Source: Polytrichum commune
Lineage: Eukaryota > Streptophyta > Polytrichopsida > Polytrichales > Polytrichaceae
DNA: 64,000 nt
Direction of reading: 5' to 3'
Assembly (NCBI GenBank): GCA_950295325.1
Contig: OX485806.1
Location: 56,105,169-56,169,168, forward strand
The notes under the pieces are model-generated. The model was not told the origin of the DNA, ran no database searches, and was given only the letters and a program-made list of their open reading frames with translations. This document shows, piece after piece, positions 47,720 to 60,134 of this stretch (the stretch's first letter is position 1; each line of letters starts with the position of its first letter). The position numbers and the translations under genes were made by a program.

Positions 47720-48586
47720 GTGATGGAGGAACTTCGAGCTCAATGGATTTATACTGCTTTGGCTTCTTCACCTCCGGTGGTGGCTTCATCATCACATATT
47801 GGTGGTGATGAAGAGGGGACAGACTTTATTGCTAGCACGAAGGTTGGGGCATGGTTAATGCCCCCTCCTCTCAGTAGTAGTTAGAGTCCGTGCCAGCACC
47901 AAGTGGCTTCCCCCTGGTGGAGAGGGAGACCACATAGTTTGATGATTGGCCATTGGAATTAGACCCTCATCTTATTACTGCTGAGGCACGGAAAACACGA
48001 GTGTTCATTCACTCGTGCCGTAGGTGTTTTGCTTTTAGCCTTGAGGATTTTGAAGGTTATAAAAGAGAACCCATCCACATTCAATTGGAAGACGACCATC
48101 CCATTTTTCAGAGACCTTATAGGCTCAGTATTTCCGAGCGTATTGGTGTTCATGCTCGTTGCCGAGAGCTCTTGGCAGCAAGGTTAATTGAATTTTTTAA
48201 TGGGGAGTATGCTTGTGCTATGGTTATGTCATCAAAGAATGATATCTTTGGCAATTGGACGGAGAAGCGGATGTGCGGAGATTACCGTCCAATTAATCAG
48301 AAGACCAAGTTGGATCGATATCCCATGCCAATCCCAGAGTAGTTGTTCGATGCCGTCAGATTTTCTCAGGTATTTAGCACTTTGGACTTGAGATCCGGGT
48401 ATCACCAACTCACATTACTTCCGGGAAATCGAGTTAAAACCGTATTTTGGGGAGTTGATCAGGATGGGAAGGATCAACTGTATCATTGGAATTTTCTTCC
48501 ATTTGGCCTCAAGAATGCACCTGATGAGTTTCAGAAAGCGATGGACTAAATTCTCTCTGGCTTGCCCTTTTCTCGGTGTTACATTG
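47720..48586 (+). pseudogene. pol: Linker and N-terminal half of gypsy reverse transcriptase
   Basis: After an acidic linker with VMEELRAQWIYTALASSPP come FDDWPLELDPHLITAEA and the RT palm and fingers: FQRPYRLSISERIGVHA, EKRMCGDYRPINQKTKLDRY, VFSTLDLRSGYHQLTL, FWGVDQDGKDQLYHWNFLPF and LKNAPDEFQ. The text is cut at RCYI, just before the YIDD active site that the minus-strand copy retains. Frameshifts and stops lie near 47880, 48340 and 48547. Its closeness to the RT at 44 kb shows one family, whose complete order was probably (gag-protease)-methyltransferase-RT-RNase H-integrase-PHD. The next 48587-48798 holds no recognised feature. Confidence 0.88.
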
Positions 48587-48809
48587 CAGAGTGCAAGTAA
48601 ACATTAGTGAAACTAGTAGGAAACTAATAAATCACATAGTAAGCCACTTAGGATTAGTGGACTTCAAGGTGGCAAGTAATCGTCTAGGCCACATAGGTAA
48701 GGCAAACGAAGGTGAAAGTAAATAAGGGCCAAGAAATGATTTCTTGGTTAGCCTTAGGAATCTTCCCATACCTAGATAATGTATAGGTAGTTTTTAGGCT
48801 ATAATCTAC

Positions 48810-48875
48810 GGGGAATGCTATCTTGTGAGCGGTGAGCAGTGAGCGATGAGCAGTAATTTGTGAGCGGTGAAGAAA
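48810..48875 (+). repeat. Left terminal inverted repeat with TGAGC heptamers
   Basis: GGGGAATGCTATCTTG is followed by TGAGCGGTGAGCAGTGAGCG and further TGAGC units. Heptamer tandems at transposon ends often serve as transposase binding sites; that is inference. The next 48880-49399 is AT-rich and non-coding. Confidence 0.8.
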
Positions 48876-49399
48876 ACAAAATATTTGGTAATAGGTCCCC
48901 TAATATCCTATAACCGTGGCCTAAAGAAATAAATTTTTAGGGTTCAATAATAAGAAGAGTGGGAAGGACAAACAACATGAATGCTAGATTGTGAGTAGTG
49001 AGCAACGAAAAAGACCAATATGTACATGACTAGGGGCATATATATATTTATCATATACAAATTTTCATAGTTGTATTGCATGTCGTATGACAATGGAATG
49101 GACAAAGTTGAAGTGAATGATGCTCATGATAATGATGATCATTAACATTCATAATATGAACACATTGAACAATAAAACAAAACATGATGCAATGATACTA
49201 AATTTTGTAATTGGTCATTATACAACATAAATATAGAGAGTGCAAAAAAAATAGAGTTGGACATTAAACATGTGTAAGTCCTTCAAGGTATATTATAAGT
49301 TAATGTATTTTAAAATATTGATACCAAGTGTAAATATAAGAGTTGAACACGTGCCAACAAAAAATAATTATTAGTATAAGTTAAAGTGATGGAGGTTGA

Positions 49400-52300
49400 T
49401 TATGATTCGGCCTCTAAATCTATGAACTCCAAAAGCCGACAATCATACCGTTTAGATTTTCTATGGGTAGAGGAAGGGGAAGATTGAGCAGCAAAAACGG
49501 AACCCATGGTCTCGGCATAGATAGGGAGGCTTCGTGGAGGTGATGGACTTGCTACAAAATTTGGATCTTCAAAAAAAGGTCGCCAACGTCGGCGACAATG
49601 TGGTATCACATTGCTAGCACATGACAACATAATTGTGTTAGTATTCATAATAATCCAACTAAATGCATATACAATATAATGCAAGTAAAAATTATACAAT
49701 CAACCATATGAAGGTTTCAAACAAGATAAACAAACAAAACTTACTCACAAAATAAATTGACGGCCTCACGATTAACAATTAGAGAATCATCCAAGTCTTC
49801 AAAATTGATATCTTTGCCAATAGGTAAAGGGGATTGTAGAATTAAAGGCTTCAAGACGGAATCAAAAACATCTTTATCACCTTCCAACGCCAAGAGGTCA
49901 CGCTTCAAAGCGCGGCAAGCATGTATGGAAGGTCCTATCAAAGATATAAGAAAAAATTATCAAAACATAAATAAATGAGAACATGTTAGTTTATAAAAAA
50001 AACGTAATAAAATCATTTCAAAGCAACAAGAAAATGTTTTATATCTATGCCAGCAGTGAGGTCTGCAACAATGCCTTCGGGTTTTGAGAAAACATCAATC
50101 AAACATTGGAAAAACAATGGATGTTTTTCTCGCGGGCCTCTCCAAGGTGTGCTACCATCATCTCTCATTAGTTAAGAACTAGCATCCGTGAAGTTGTATA
50201 AAACATCATCATCCAGACTCATACCATTCTCCGAAAGATCTTTGTCAATGTTCATTTGAAAAGGCAAAGGCATGCGTTTCAATTGAGTAGTATCACTGAA
50301 AGAGCGTCGAAGCAAGATGGCAGTGAATTTGATGGTCTGCACAACAAATGTAACATAAGTAAAATAACAGACTAATCAAACTATAATGTTCAGAAACAAC
50401 AAAATTCATTGAAAAGAATAAATTATGATGAAAAGAGATGTGACACTAATTATTTTGTTTGGATTGTGAGGATTGGCTAGACAAAGTGGGTTCACACAAG
50501 TCCAAGGTCCATGACCAACCTTGAAATTATAATTGAAAAAATATGTAGATAATTCTTTCGTCGACTTTGGATCTTCATGATGAAATATCAACAAAACACT
50601 ATTGTTGTGAAGATATTGCATGCAAAATGAAAAAAGAACAAGAAGGTATGGAAGACGAAGGTGTTGAAATTCCAAGCACAGGAAGCCCCTCCGGAATATT
50701 TGCAATAACCAAATCAACTGATGGTGTTGCCTTTGGAACACCTTGAAAGCAAAATGTGCAATTTGCACCAACCTGAACAACATAAATACAATCAATAGAA
50801 TTCAGTATATTATTGAGCCACAAAATGCAAAACAAAATTGGATTTGTTATTTAACATAAAATTTACAAAAATCGGCAAGAAAAATAACTTAGTAAGAAAT
50901 GCATTGACGTCATGGAAAGATTGAGGCCAAGAGTCGGTTTTTTCTTTGACATTCAATATGTTCAAAAAAAAATCATTCAAAATGGACTCAAATGAGTCAT
51001 TGTCATAACTACGTTATGTAGTTTGAGAAACTTTAGTCTTGATTCTCAAATAAGTAAAAGGCTCTTAAATTGTAGAAAAACCAGGGTTGGTACTTGATGA
51101 AGTTGAAGGTTTAGAAACCTTAAGCTTCTTGCTAGAAGGTTCATCTTTCATTGGACCATTGTCTTTGGATTGTTCAGGCACTTGAACACTATTCTTCCTC
51201 TTGCCTTTAATGGGTGCACTACGTGGGAAATCTTCCTCCACTGTAGGTGGAACAAATGCTGGCTCAAGATGATTACACAATTCCAATTCAGAATGTGGAG
51301 TTTTACTCTTAGGACAATCCAAATACCATCCGCATTCATACCAATGGACCTCATTCCAATCTTTGCATATTTCACGAGTGAACATCGAATTCTCCGATTG
51401 AATATCCTTGAAACTGTCAAAAAATGTTGGTAGCTTATTTAAAGCATTGGCAGGCAGCAACACACGCTTAAAGTATCTGTGTAAACCAAAAAATTAGATT
51501 CAAGTAAAAAGAGTTACAAAAATTGGAAAAAAATGAAGAATGCCAAACATAAAATATAGTCAAGACAAATATCACATATACCTGTAAACAATCCCCCTCA
51601 TGGCTTGAAGTCCCCCAGGCTGCTTATCAAAAGTCTTGTTTATCATGATGTCGTCATTCGATTTGAACAATTTGAAAAATGCCGTTTGCCAACAAGTAAC
51701 CCTCCAAGATTCAACATAATCAGCAAAAAGTGAAAATGTTTCACTATTTCAGGAGCGATCTTGATGGTGATGTTTAATTCAGAAATTGTGGATTCATGGA
51801 GAGCAAGAGCTTCTTTAGCCAACTGTTGAAAGAAAAAAAACAATTAAGAAAAAAAATATTGAATATACATAATATGAAAATAATACTTTCAATTATTCAG
51901 ATCAAAACAGACTTCAACGAGATATTATTACATGACTCCAAAAGGTTGCTTTGTGTAAGCCTTATCGGAAATAGGCATCTTTGGAAATTTCAAAGACATA
52001 CAAAATGCAGGAATTGAATTCCACAGCTCCAACCATTTAACCTTCTGCGCGGCATCTACTTTCGATGTCACAAGATGCTGAAGTTTTTCTTGATTCATTT
52101 GAGGTTCTTTATAATACAAATCATAATGCCGTTTGATTTGAGCCAAGAAATCATGTCCCAAACTAATATTCACAACGGGTAAATGCTTTGTAAGACTAGA
52201 GTCTAGTTTGACACGTTTGGCATCCATTGCTGCATTCATAAATTCTGTAACTTCTTCGACAAACCTCTCATGCTCTTTAGTGACCTCAAAATATTTTTTT

Positions 52301-55300
52301 GGGTCAAATCTCCTGCATCAGCAATATCATGCTGAACAAATAACACAATCAATTAAACACAGAAATACGATTAAAACCAGAAAGCTAATGAAAAAAACAA
52401 AGAGTGCGTAGAGTGGTATGAAACTTACATTATATAAATAATGCAAAAAAAAGATCCTGTGTAAGCGAGTACCACGTTGCAATTGTCTTTGTGATGCACT
52501 TTTTGTATTGGTCAGGTGTCAATAGATTTTTTAAGTTTCAATGGGTAAACTTCCGATAGCTTGCACACAATATGATTGATGCACGACGTTGGTCTTCACA
52601 TGAGAATGTTCAATGTGACTGAAACAACCAAAACGAATTCAATAAGAAATATAAAAAACGAATGAGAAACAAACTAAAAACTTGAAAAATGAAAAAACAA
52701 ATTACAAATTACACGGTAAAAACTTACTTGTTGAGATCGTGCATTGCCGTGAGCAACACCGCAACATCAGGGGATGGATTCCACAAAATATAATCCACTG
52801 AAATGTACGAAGTTGCATCTCTAAAATGATGCTTATCGATAACAGACCTCCATACTTGCAAATGATCATTCCCATCCCAAACCTAAAACTTCTTGTCCAC
52901 AAATTTGTTGAGAATATCGTCTTCTTTTAGAAACTCATCGAATTTTGCACTTTCATTTTTCCAGTGTATATTCCAAGAATTTATGAATTCAGAGGTCACA
53001 TCTTCAGTTTCTATTTGATTGTTTATAACTAAGATAAAGAACACGGCATTTTTGGATATATACCTATCAATAAATCCATGTTCCAACTTGAGAACATCTG
53101 ACATGAAGGTTGGTCGAACCAAAGGCATTGAAAGCAAACGATATAACGGACTGAAGAATCTTGATTTTGAAGTAGGTTGAAACTGTAGATTCTCAATCAC
53201 TGAGTTAGAATCAAACGAATGATCATTTAAAATAGCATTTACTTTCACATGAGAAGAAGTCACTTCACACAATTCATCATCTGGCTTGTTATCAGAAGCC
53301 AAATGTTTTGAAGTATCGTTTCTCTCCATCTGCAACAAAGATGAAGAAACTTGTCAAAACACAAATTGTTGATCACTACAACTAAATTCAAAACAACAAA
53401 CAACTTCTTATGTAGAACTTCAATAAATTTTTAAACATAAAAAATGAACTCATATGAAAAAACATTTTACGAACAAGTAGTAGAGCCAAACAAAATGAAT
53501 TTGATCGTACTTATTTTCTAATTTTTCATTAAAATCTTCAATTTTTATGGACCTTCAAAGTTGCCTAGTTGAAAGAAACACTGCATAAAACAAATTTTAG
53601 AATGTACCGTGGGGGTACATTAGACTACAAATATTCAACCCCACAAAAACAGTAGACTTTGGAAAATTCCTAAAAATGCAAATTCAAGTTTTAAATTCCA
53701 CAAAAAATCATGTCTACTGGCATGATCAAAATATATACACTTTTTTGTTTTCAACGTAATCTAAGGTGTTTTTATAATTTTAAAAATTCACCTTTTAAAA
53801 AACCCAAATCTACCAATTTCGGTCTTTGAAAAAAAAAACAAAAAAAAAACACACAAACACAAACACAAACACACACAAAAACCCACATATGCATACACTC
53901 ATATTCACACCAACATACATATACATACAGTCTTTGGTATATTGGTTGTGCCGCCAATATCCTCAGACTGTTGATACATAGTAGAATTGGTTCTTCATTA
54001 TGTTATCAAAACATTCAGTACTTCAATATTTGGTTCTTACAAGGGTATTGGCGGTACCGCCAATACCCTCAAATACAAATTCATTTGTCTATACAGATTA
54101 TAACAACATATACTTGTACAGATTACAAACACATGTTTTTAAGCTTGAAAACAACTTTTCATATGCATTTTCAGAATACACAATACATACATACACAAAT
54201 GAAGATAATCACCTCATACTTTGTTGCATCCGACCTTCCGACAACCCGCGACAACTAATATTTTTTTCCACCACCTCCCTACTACCACCACGGCTTGCCA
54301 CTCTTCTCAATGTTCAGCAAACGAAAAAGAATTGAACTTCAGGTTTCCTACCTTGTCTATCAGAATTTTCTGACGAATAAATCTTATTGGATGAAAATTT
54401 ACATTTGGATGAGGACGATGCTTACCCAAAAATACTTTCAGTTTCCTACCTGGATGGTATCGGCGGCACCGCCAATATCTTCATAAACATCGCAACTTTA
54501 GGCCTTAGGGATATTAGCGGTACCGCCAATACCCTTGGTAATTTCTAATGCATTACCTCTCCTATACCCTGAGGGGTATTGGCGGCACCGCCAATATCCC
54601 CAAGCCCTTGTACGTGCTTCCTCTTTCATACCCGAGGGGGTATTGGCGGTGCCGCCAATGCCCCTTAGACCTCATATTTATTTCCTCCTTCATACCCGAG
54701 GGGGTATTGGCGGTGCCGCCAATACCCGTGAGACCACATACGTATATCTATTTCCATACCCATGGTGGCCAGGAGGGTGTTGGGGGCACCACGAATACCG
54801 TTGGGGCCTTTATACATGTTTTCATTTTAATACCCGGGGGGTATTGGCGGCACCGCCAATACCCTTCGGGACCTCCTTCGTATTTCCCATCTCATACCCA
54901 AAAGGATAGTGGCGGGTACCGCCAATACCCCTGGGGCTGTCATACGTGTATCCACTATCATATACGGGGGGTTGTGGCGGTACCGCCAATACCTTGGGGG
55001 CCCTCCTACATATTTCCACTCTCATACCGGATAGGGTATTGGTGGTGCCGCCAATACCCTATCCGGTCCTCATACGTGTTTCTACTTTCATACACCGGGA
55101 AAAGAGTATAAAATTTGCAGTCCTGTTAATACCTTCTGGACTCTTAGCCGTAATTGTGGTTGCTTATAGTAGATTAGCTAGAAGTGATCATATACCTTCG
55201 CGAATTGACTATAACTGTGTGGAAAAGGATTTAAGACATCTACCTGTGGATGCGAGTAGTCTAAATAGACTAATGTTTCGGTCTGCACTAACCGGTTGGT

Positions 55301-56012
55301 TGCATTGACTCGTGATATCCCTTAATGAGCTAATGGTTAGGCAGGAAATAACATAGGTTGGATATATAGAAGGTTTTCCTATGCAAGTATGCGTAGATCC
55401 TTCTTAATAAATTTTTAATGAAATTATCTACTTTCAACAAACTAATGCATTTGCTGAACCATTTGGCTGACTATTGCTCTCATCAAATTGCAACTCCAAT
55501 AGCATTTGTGTTATGTCAAATATGTGTTATTTTCTATGAGATGCTCAAAGAATACTTACGCAATAAATTTCGTCTCCAACTTCATCTTCATCTTCATCTT
55601 CATCTTCATCTTCTTCGTTTCCGTGCGGGGAGTTGTTGTCATCTTCTTCATACATCTTGATTTGATCATTTTCTTCCTCTTCACCATCATCGTAGACTCC
55701 AATCTTATCCGCAGTATTGTTGTATACATCCCTATCAACCTCTTCTCTTACCTCTTCACTTTCTTCGTCCAAATCATTCAAATCTATACTCTTTTGTGTT
55801 TTTGCTAAATCATCTATATATTTCTGCACTACAATGTTAGATTTTTTCCTCATACTGCTTGCTTGTTCTTGAACTCTCTTTGTTGTAAAGTACAATTATT
55901 TTCGTCTCTTCTTTCTTCCACTCAATTGTATATTAGTCTCATGTTGATCTATCTCTTGCATCTGTGATAGTAAATGCTAAACGCTATACAACTCACTTTC
56001 TAAAACATTCAT
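49400..56012 (-). CDS. Ten-exon gene with N4/N6-type DNA methyltransferase-like C-terminus
   Basis: Minus-strand exons with consensus splice sites: 56012-55560 (acidic, with a KKSNIVVQKYIDDL segment and an Asp/Glu run), 53329-52728, 52618-52431, 52331-51932, 51822-51582, 51476-~50889, 50772-~50447, 50336-50051 (GC donor), 49934-49745 and 49613-49400 (stop). Exons 2-6 are unrecognised (for example WYECGWYLDCPKSKTP). Exon 7 has PSVDLVIANIPEGLP, a place match to the DPPY motif IV but with NIPE. Exons 8-9 have PREKHPLFFQCLIDVFSKPE, IVADLTAG and ACRALKRDLLALEGDKDVF, which fit the motif X, motif I and acidic-loop order of class-beta amino-methyltransferases. Stops lie near 52884, 51065, 51005 and 50165, with shifts near 52600, 51722 and 50630. 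Only 322 bp separate it from the divergent transposase. It is probably inactive in this copy. The family assignment is inference from motif order. Confidence 0.65.
53820..53890 (+). repeat. A-rich and (CA)n microsatellite
   Basis: Poly(A) runs are followed by CACAAACACAAACACA units. It is low-complexity intronic sequence. Confidence 0.85.
53944..55065. repeat. Array of GGCGGTACCGCC palindromes at a 65-bp period
   Basis: Twelve copies of an imperfect palindrome GGTATTGGCGG(T/C)(A/G)CCGCCAATACC are seen. The cores start at 53944, 54050, 54462, 54516, 54581, 54646, 54709, 54782, 54846, 54911, 54976 and 55041, and the last nine are spaced 63-73 bp, mostly exactly 65. Spacers share CTCATACGT and TTTC.TACCC words. 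The palindrome arms are conserved better than the spacers, and arm changes are sometimes compensated. The array lies in intron 1 of the methyltransferase-like gene. The open frames across it are by-products. Confidence 0.92.
55575..55614 (-). repeat. (GAAGAT)n coding microsatellite
   Basis: Six ATCTTC units (sense GATGAA/GAAGAT) encode the alternating Glu-Asp run at the end of exon 1 of the minus-strand gene, 10-50 bp before its GTAAGTATT donor. Such runs vary readily in copy number. Confidence 0.85.
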
Positions 56013-56334
56013 ACGAAGTTTGGTGCATACTCCTACATATATATATTCAATCTTATTAACGCATGGTTCTATTCTATTGATTAGAATATTTATTTTGAAA
56101 TATATTGACACCGTGTATTTTCTTTGTTATTTTTTTTCGAAGCGAAAACTCGCTTATTGTAATCTATTTTATCATTTGAATGTGATCGCCTTTATTGTTA
56201 TTATATTTTAGGGTTTCTTCATTTTTTTATTGTTTTCATTTAGGGTTTCTTGCGAAGGTCCAATATTGCCAATACAAATAGTCTTTCATTTGCACATTCC
56301 AATGTCTCTCATTCTCCAATACCCTTAATTCAAA

Positions 56335-59300
56335 ATGGCTACCATTAAAGCATCTCGATCATTTGTGCCCTTCACTTTGCCTCTTGAGGATGATCATCAT
56401 GTGAAGGTCTCAGAAGAGTTGCTTAGTTTGAGGTTCAATCTCCGGATAGGATCTATGTACGTGGAGCAAGAGATGTATTCCACGAACGGCGATATCTTGG
56501 AGACAATTTTGATTCCAAAGAACATGTGTGAAGATGGATACTTTTGGATTTTAGATCCAGGATCATTTAGAGTTATAGGGCTTACTGATTCTCAAATGCA
56601 AGCATCCACTGTTTTGTTGACAAATGGGTCTGGTGCATCTACTGTCGATGATGTGCCTAATATGACTAATGTTAAGATAGAACCAAGTGACGATGATGCT
56701 CTTGTGTTGTGGGATTCAGATGAAGAGGTTTGTCATGTTGTTGATCTTTTTGATACATCACATTTTCCTTATAAGACTAAGTCTTCCAATCTGGTTTTGG
56801 ACTCTGTGGATGTTGATAAAACCCCTCACAATTCGTCGTACATGAAATTGATTCGCCATGGTGTTTCGTCTCAACGTCCACCTCTTCATCTTTCTTCATC
56901 TTCTTCAGGTTTTAATATTATCGATGCATTAAAATGTGACAAACTCTAGGAGAAGGTCTAAATACAATCTTACTGCAATTGATTTTGACACTATAGATGT
57001 ACGTGATGTCAAGTACTTGCCACCATCTTTTGATTGTGATGTTATCTTTATTTTGCCTCCAATAACTGTGGATGTTTCAAATACGTATGGGCGTTCCATG
57101 GATGGCATGGATAAGATGTACGACGGACATCCTTGGTGCACAACCAAAACAATAAATATCCAAAACGATTTTGGATTTTCTTTCAGATGTTCTTCATGTT
57201 CCGGTCATTTACAGTGCACAAATACATATTGTGATTATTTGTATCGCAATGGAGGTGTTCACAACTGCACCGAATGGATTGGATCGACTCCTATCCCATA
57301 TTTTGTAAGGTATGTCTATAAGATTGGAGTGTAAAGTATGTCGTTCAACACCAGCGTGTATTGCGTTGTGTCATGCTTACATAATATATGTTCACTCCAC
57401 ATCCCCATGAATTTTAAGAGCTTGTTTACATCTAGGTGTTCATAAACACCCTGTATCAAATTGTACATGTCGTGAGTCACTTGACATGGCTTACCAATGC
57501 GTTGCCAATGAGGTCATGAAACCACCCACTGCCAAAAACTCTGCAATAGTTATGGCAGCGAGCAAAAAAATTCCTAGCAGACTACCTTCTAAAATCTCCA
57601 TCAAATGGTGAAGGACATCACCTAGCAGGTTCGTCATTAAAGGTCGTCATTGATAAATTCAGTACTCTTGCCACTCCAAATTGTCGTAACTTTGTATCGG
57701 GCTCAAAGCGCTTTGTTCATAGTGGAATGGGCACAATGGATAGTATCATGGCATTCAAAGATCATTCAGGCTTCAAGTACGTCCATGATAGTAGATTCCC
57801 GGGACAATCCAAAGACAAAGAATTTATCTTCAAAATGTCAGTAGATCTTCCGGGAAGTGGTGTGGATCTTGTGAAACGTATGCAGGTGGGAGGAGATATG
57901 GAGAATTCATGGATAATGTTTGATCATATCAAACGTCTGAAGGGCTGGACCACCTTTGCGTGTCATGTGTATGATAGCAAGTACTGTAAGGTGTTGCGAC
58001 ATGCAATCTGAAGATGGCGTAGCTCAAACGCTCTTTTGGGAAAACTTGAACTCCGTCATGTCGGAGAATGGAGTGTCAAAAGTAAATTTCAAAGGTTTCA
58101 TGGCAGATAGCGCTCAGGCTAATTGGAATGCGGTCAAAAAGATTTATGGTGTAGGTGACCCAAGTTTGCCAATGGTGGGTCGTGAACGTACTTGTCTCTT
58201 TAATTGGTCACAAAGTTTGGATAAGGTGACGCAGAAGTATATCAAGACATCTTTGCAGTTTCAGCACAAACAACTATGCAAGGATTATAAAGACGCGAAA
58301 ACAATTGATGAAGCTGAAACTAAATATCATGTCATTCGTTCATGGTGGTTGTCATCCGGAACTGCCACAGAAGAAGGCATTCTCGGCTTGTCCGAGTGGT
58401 TGGGGTTTTGGCACTTTCATTATAGGCAATGGGGTGGTTACATGATTTTTGTAAGTGCTTCATTACTATGTATTTCAGATGTTATTTTAATTTTTAGAAA
58501 TCCATGATATATATTTACATATACCATCTATTCTAATTTGTGTAATATTTTTGCAGGATATGACAATGGATGAACGTGCAGAAATGCCAACGTGTAATCT
58601 TGTAGAAACAGTGCACAACAAATGGCTCCAGTAGTCTGGAAACAAGATGACTTGTCTGTATGAAGCAACAGTGTTTGATTTGATCCGTGCATTCATGCAG
58701 ATTGCAAATTATAGATCATGGTTGAGAGGTGGTTCTACTGGTAAAGGGCCTGATTCTGCGTCCTTGGAATTGAAAGTTGCTGCCAGGTGCGGAGATCCGA
58801 AACTATTGGCAGATGCCATGAAGTCCTATCCAGGGTTGCAAGATCTCAATACTAAGGATTGTGCTTTGGAGGGGTCTAAGTTGTTTGGATCCACCAAACG
58901 AAAGCTTGATCTGCCACCGGGTGCAGATTGTGACCCACACTGACCCGATAAAGTGAACCACTCCATTCTTCGCCCTAACACTAGGGTTAGAAGGGCAATC
59001 ATAGAGGAATCTTTGGTTTTTACAAAGCATGGTGTGGCACATACCACATTAGTGTTAGAGACTGATTGTTTTTCTTCCCATTGCCATATTGCACGATTGC
59101 CAGCCAACTCTGCCAAAAGATGTTGGGCAATGCAAGCCAATACAGGGACTTTGTGCAATGCCAAAGTCGGAACTGGCAAACATGGCACACCAACTCCCAC
59201 GTACAAAGGATTGAAGAAGGAATACCGCTCCACCATCAATGTGGAGTACGAGTTTTGGTTTTGCCCTGATGACATCAAACGTTGTGTAAGTGGGAACAAG

Positions 59301-59924
59301 AAGAAGTATGTGTTAGATTGGCATGTAGTTCCCAGCATATGGCCTGTGAAGATAGGTACCAATCTCTCAAGGCAAGAAGTATTGGCACTCGAAGATGCTG
59401 GGTTCCAATTGCAGCAGAGGGAGGCTCTCTCTCCTCGCCGTAGGCTTTCAACAATTGCGATGCTCCCAATCCCTCGGACGGATTTTCATGTGCCACTAAA
59501 TTTGGATGCCCACCCAACTTCTAGGTTTGGCAAGTAAGTGCGCCGCAATCTAGCAGCACCAACAGTAGATCATAAAAACAAATGGGAGAACGCCGGGCTT
59601 ATGGACGGATATTATGTGGTTGGAATAACTGCCTTTCCATATCCAGGATTTGGAGTGCTAATCAACATCGTCTCCAAGGAGGACATCACATATCGTGTCA
59701 CAATTGGCGACATGCCGCATTGCACATGCCGTGACTTCACCAAAATGTCATGTCAGTCATTGGGAAAGAAAGGGAAATGGGTGTATTGCAAACATCTTTA
59801 TTACGTGTTTAGATTTTTGTGCAAAGTGGATTATGATAGTGACAAGTTCATTCATGCTCCAACGTACTCCTACAACGAGGTCATGCGTTTAATTGAACTT
59901 GCAGGTGTTGTAGAATGTGAGTAA
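56335..59924 (+). pseudogene. Mutator-like transposase with SWIM zinc finger
   Basis: It starts MATIKASRSFVPF and would be about 1160 residues. Order: an acidic N-terminus with SDDDALVLWDSDEEV; a Cys-rich domain (57160-57270) with FSFRCSSCSGHLQCTNTYC, a FLYWCH/GCM-like zinc site; and a DDE-like core (57720-58450). The core has first Asp in SWIMFDHIKRLKGWTTFACH, second in FKGFMADSAQANWNAVKKIY, a C-x2-H-like CLFNWSQSL and a possible Glu in GLSEWLGFWH. One intron (58451-58556, GTAAGT...TTGCAG) follows. The C-terminal SWIM finger is CTCRDF...CKHLYYVF (59720-59810), as in MURA transposases. Shifts near 56945, 57340, 57590 and 58000, and in-frame stops at 58632, 58941 and 59535, inactivate it. It would bind the terminal repeats and cut the element out. 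Confidence 0.8.
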
Positions 59925-60134
59925 TATTTCAAGTGTTGTATTTAACTGCATGTTTGAGAATTTGAATAAGTGACATGTATTAGTGTGGATTTCTATAATA
60001 AAAACCAGCAATGGACTAAGTATCCATGGTAATAAGTTGCCTTCATTTTTCTTCAATCATAATGCGAGTACTTTATATTCCAAAAATATGAGTGCCAATT
60101 TTAGAAAATATTACCTAGAACCATGCCCAATTGA

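Noticed and set aside
53944..55065. CRISPR-like regularly spaced repeats
   Set aside because: The unit is 65 bp with similar, not unique, spacers, and the context is a plant transposon intron. It is a palindromic minisatellite.
54535..55308. Proteins encoded across the palindrome array
   Set aside because: Both frames simply translate the 65-bp repeat, and the region is an intron of the minus-strand gene.
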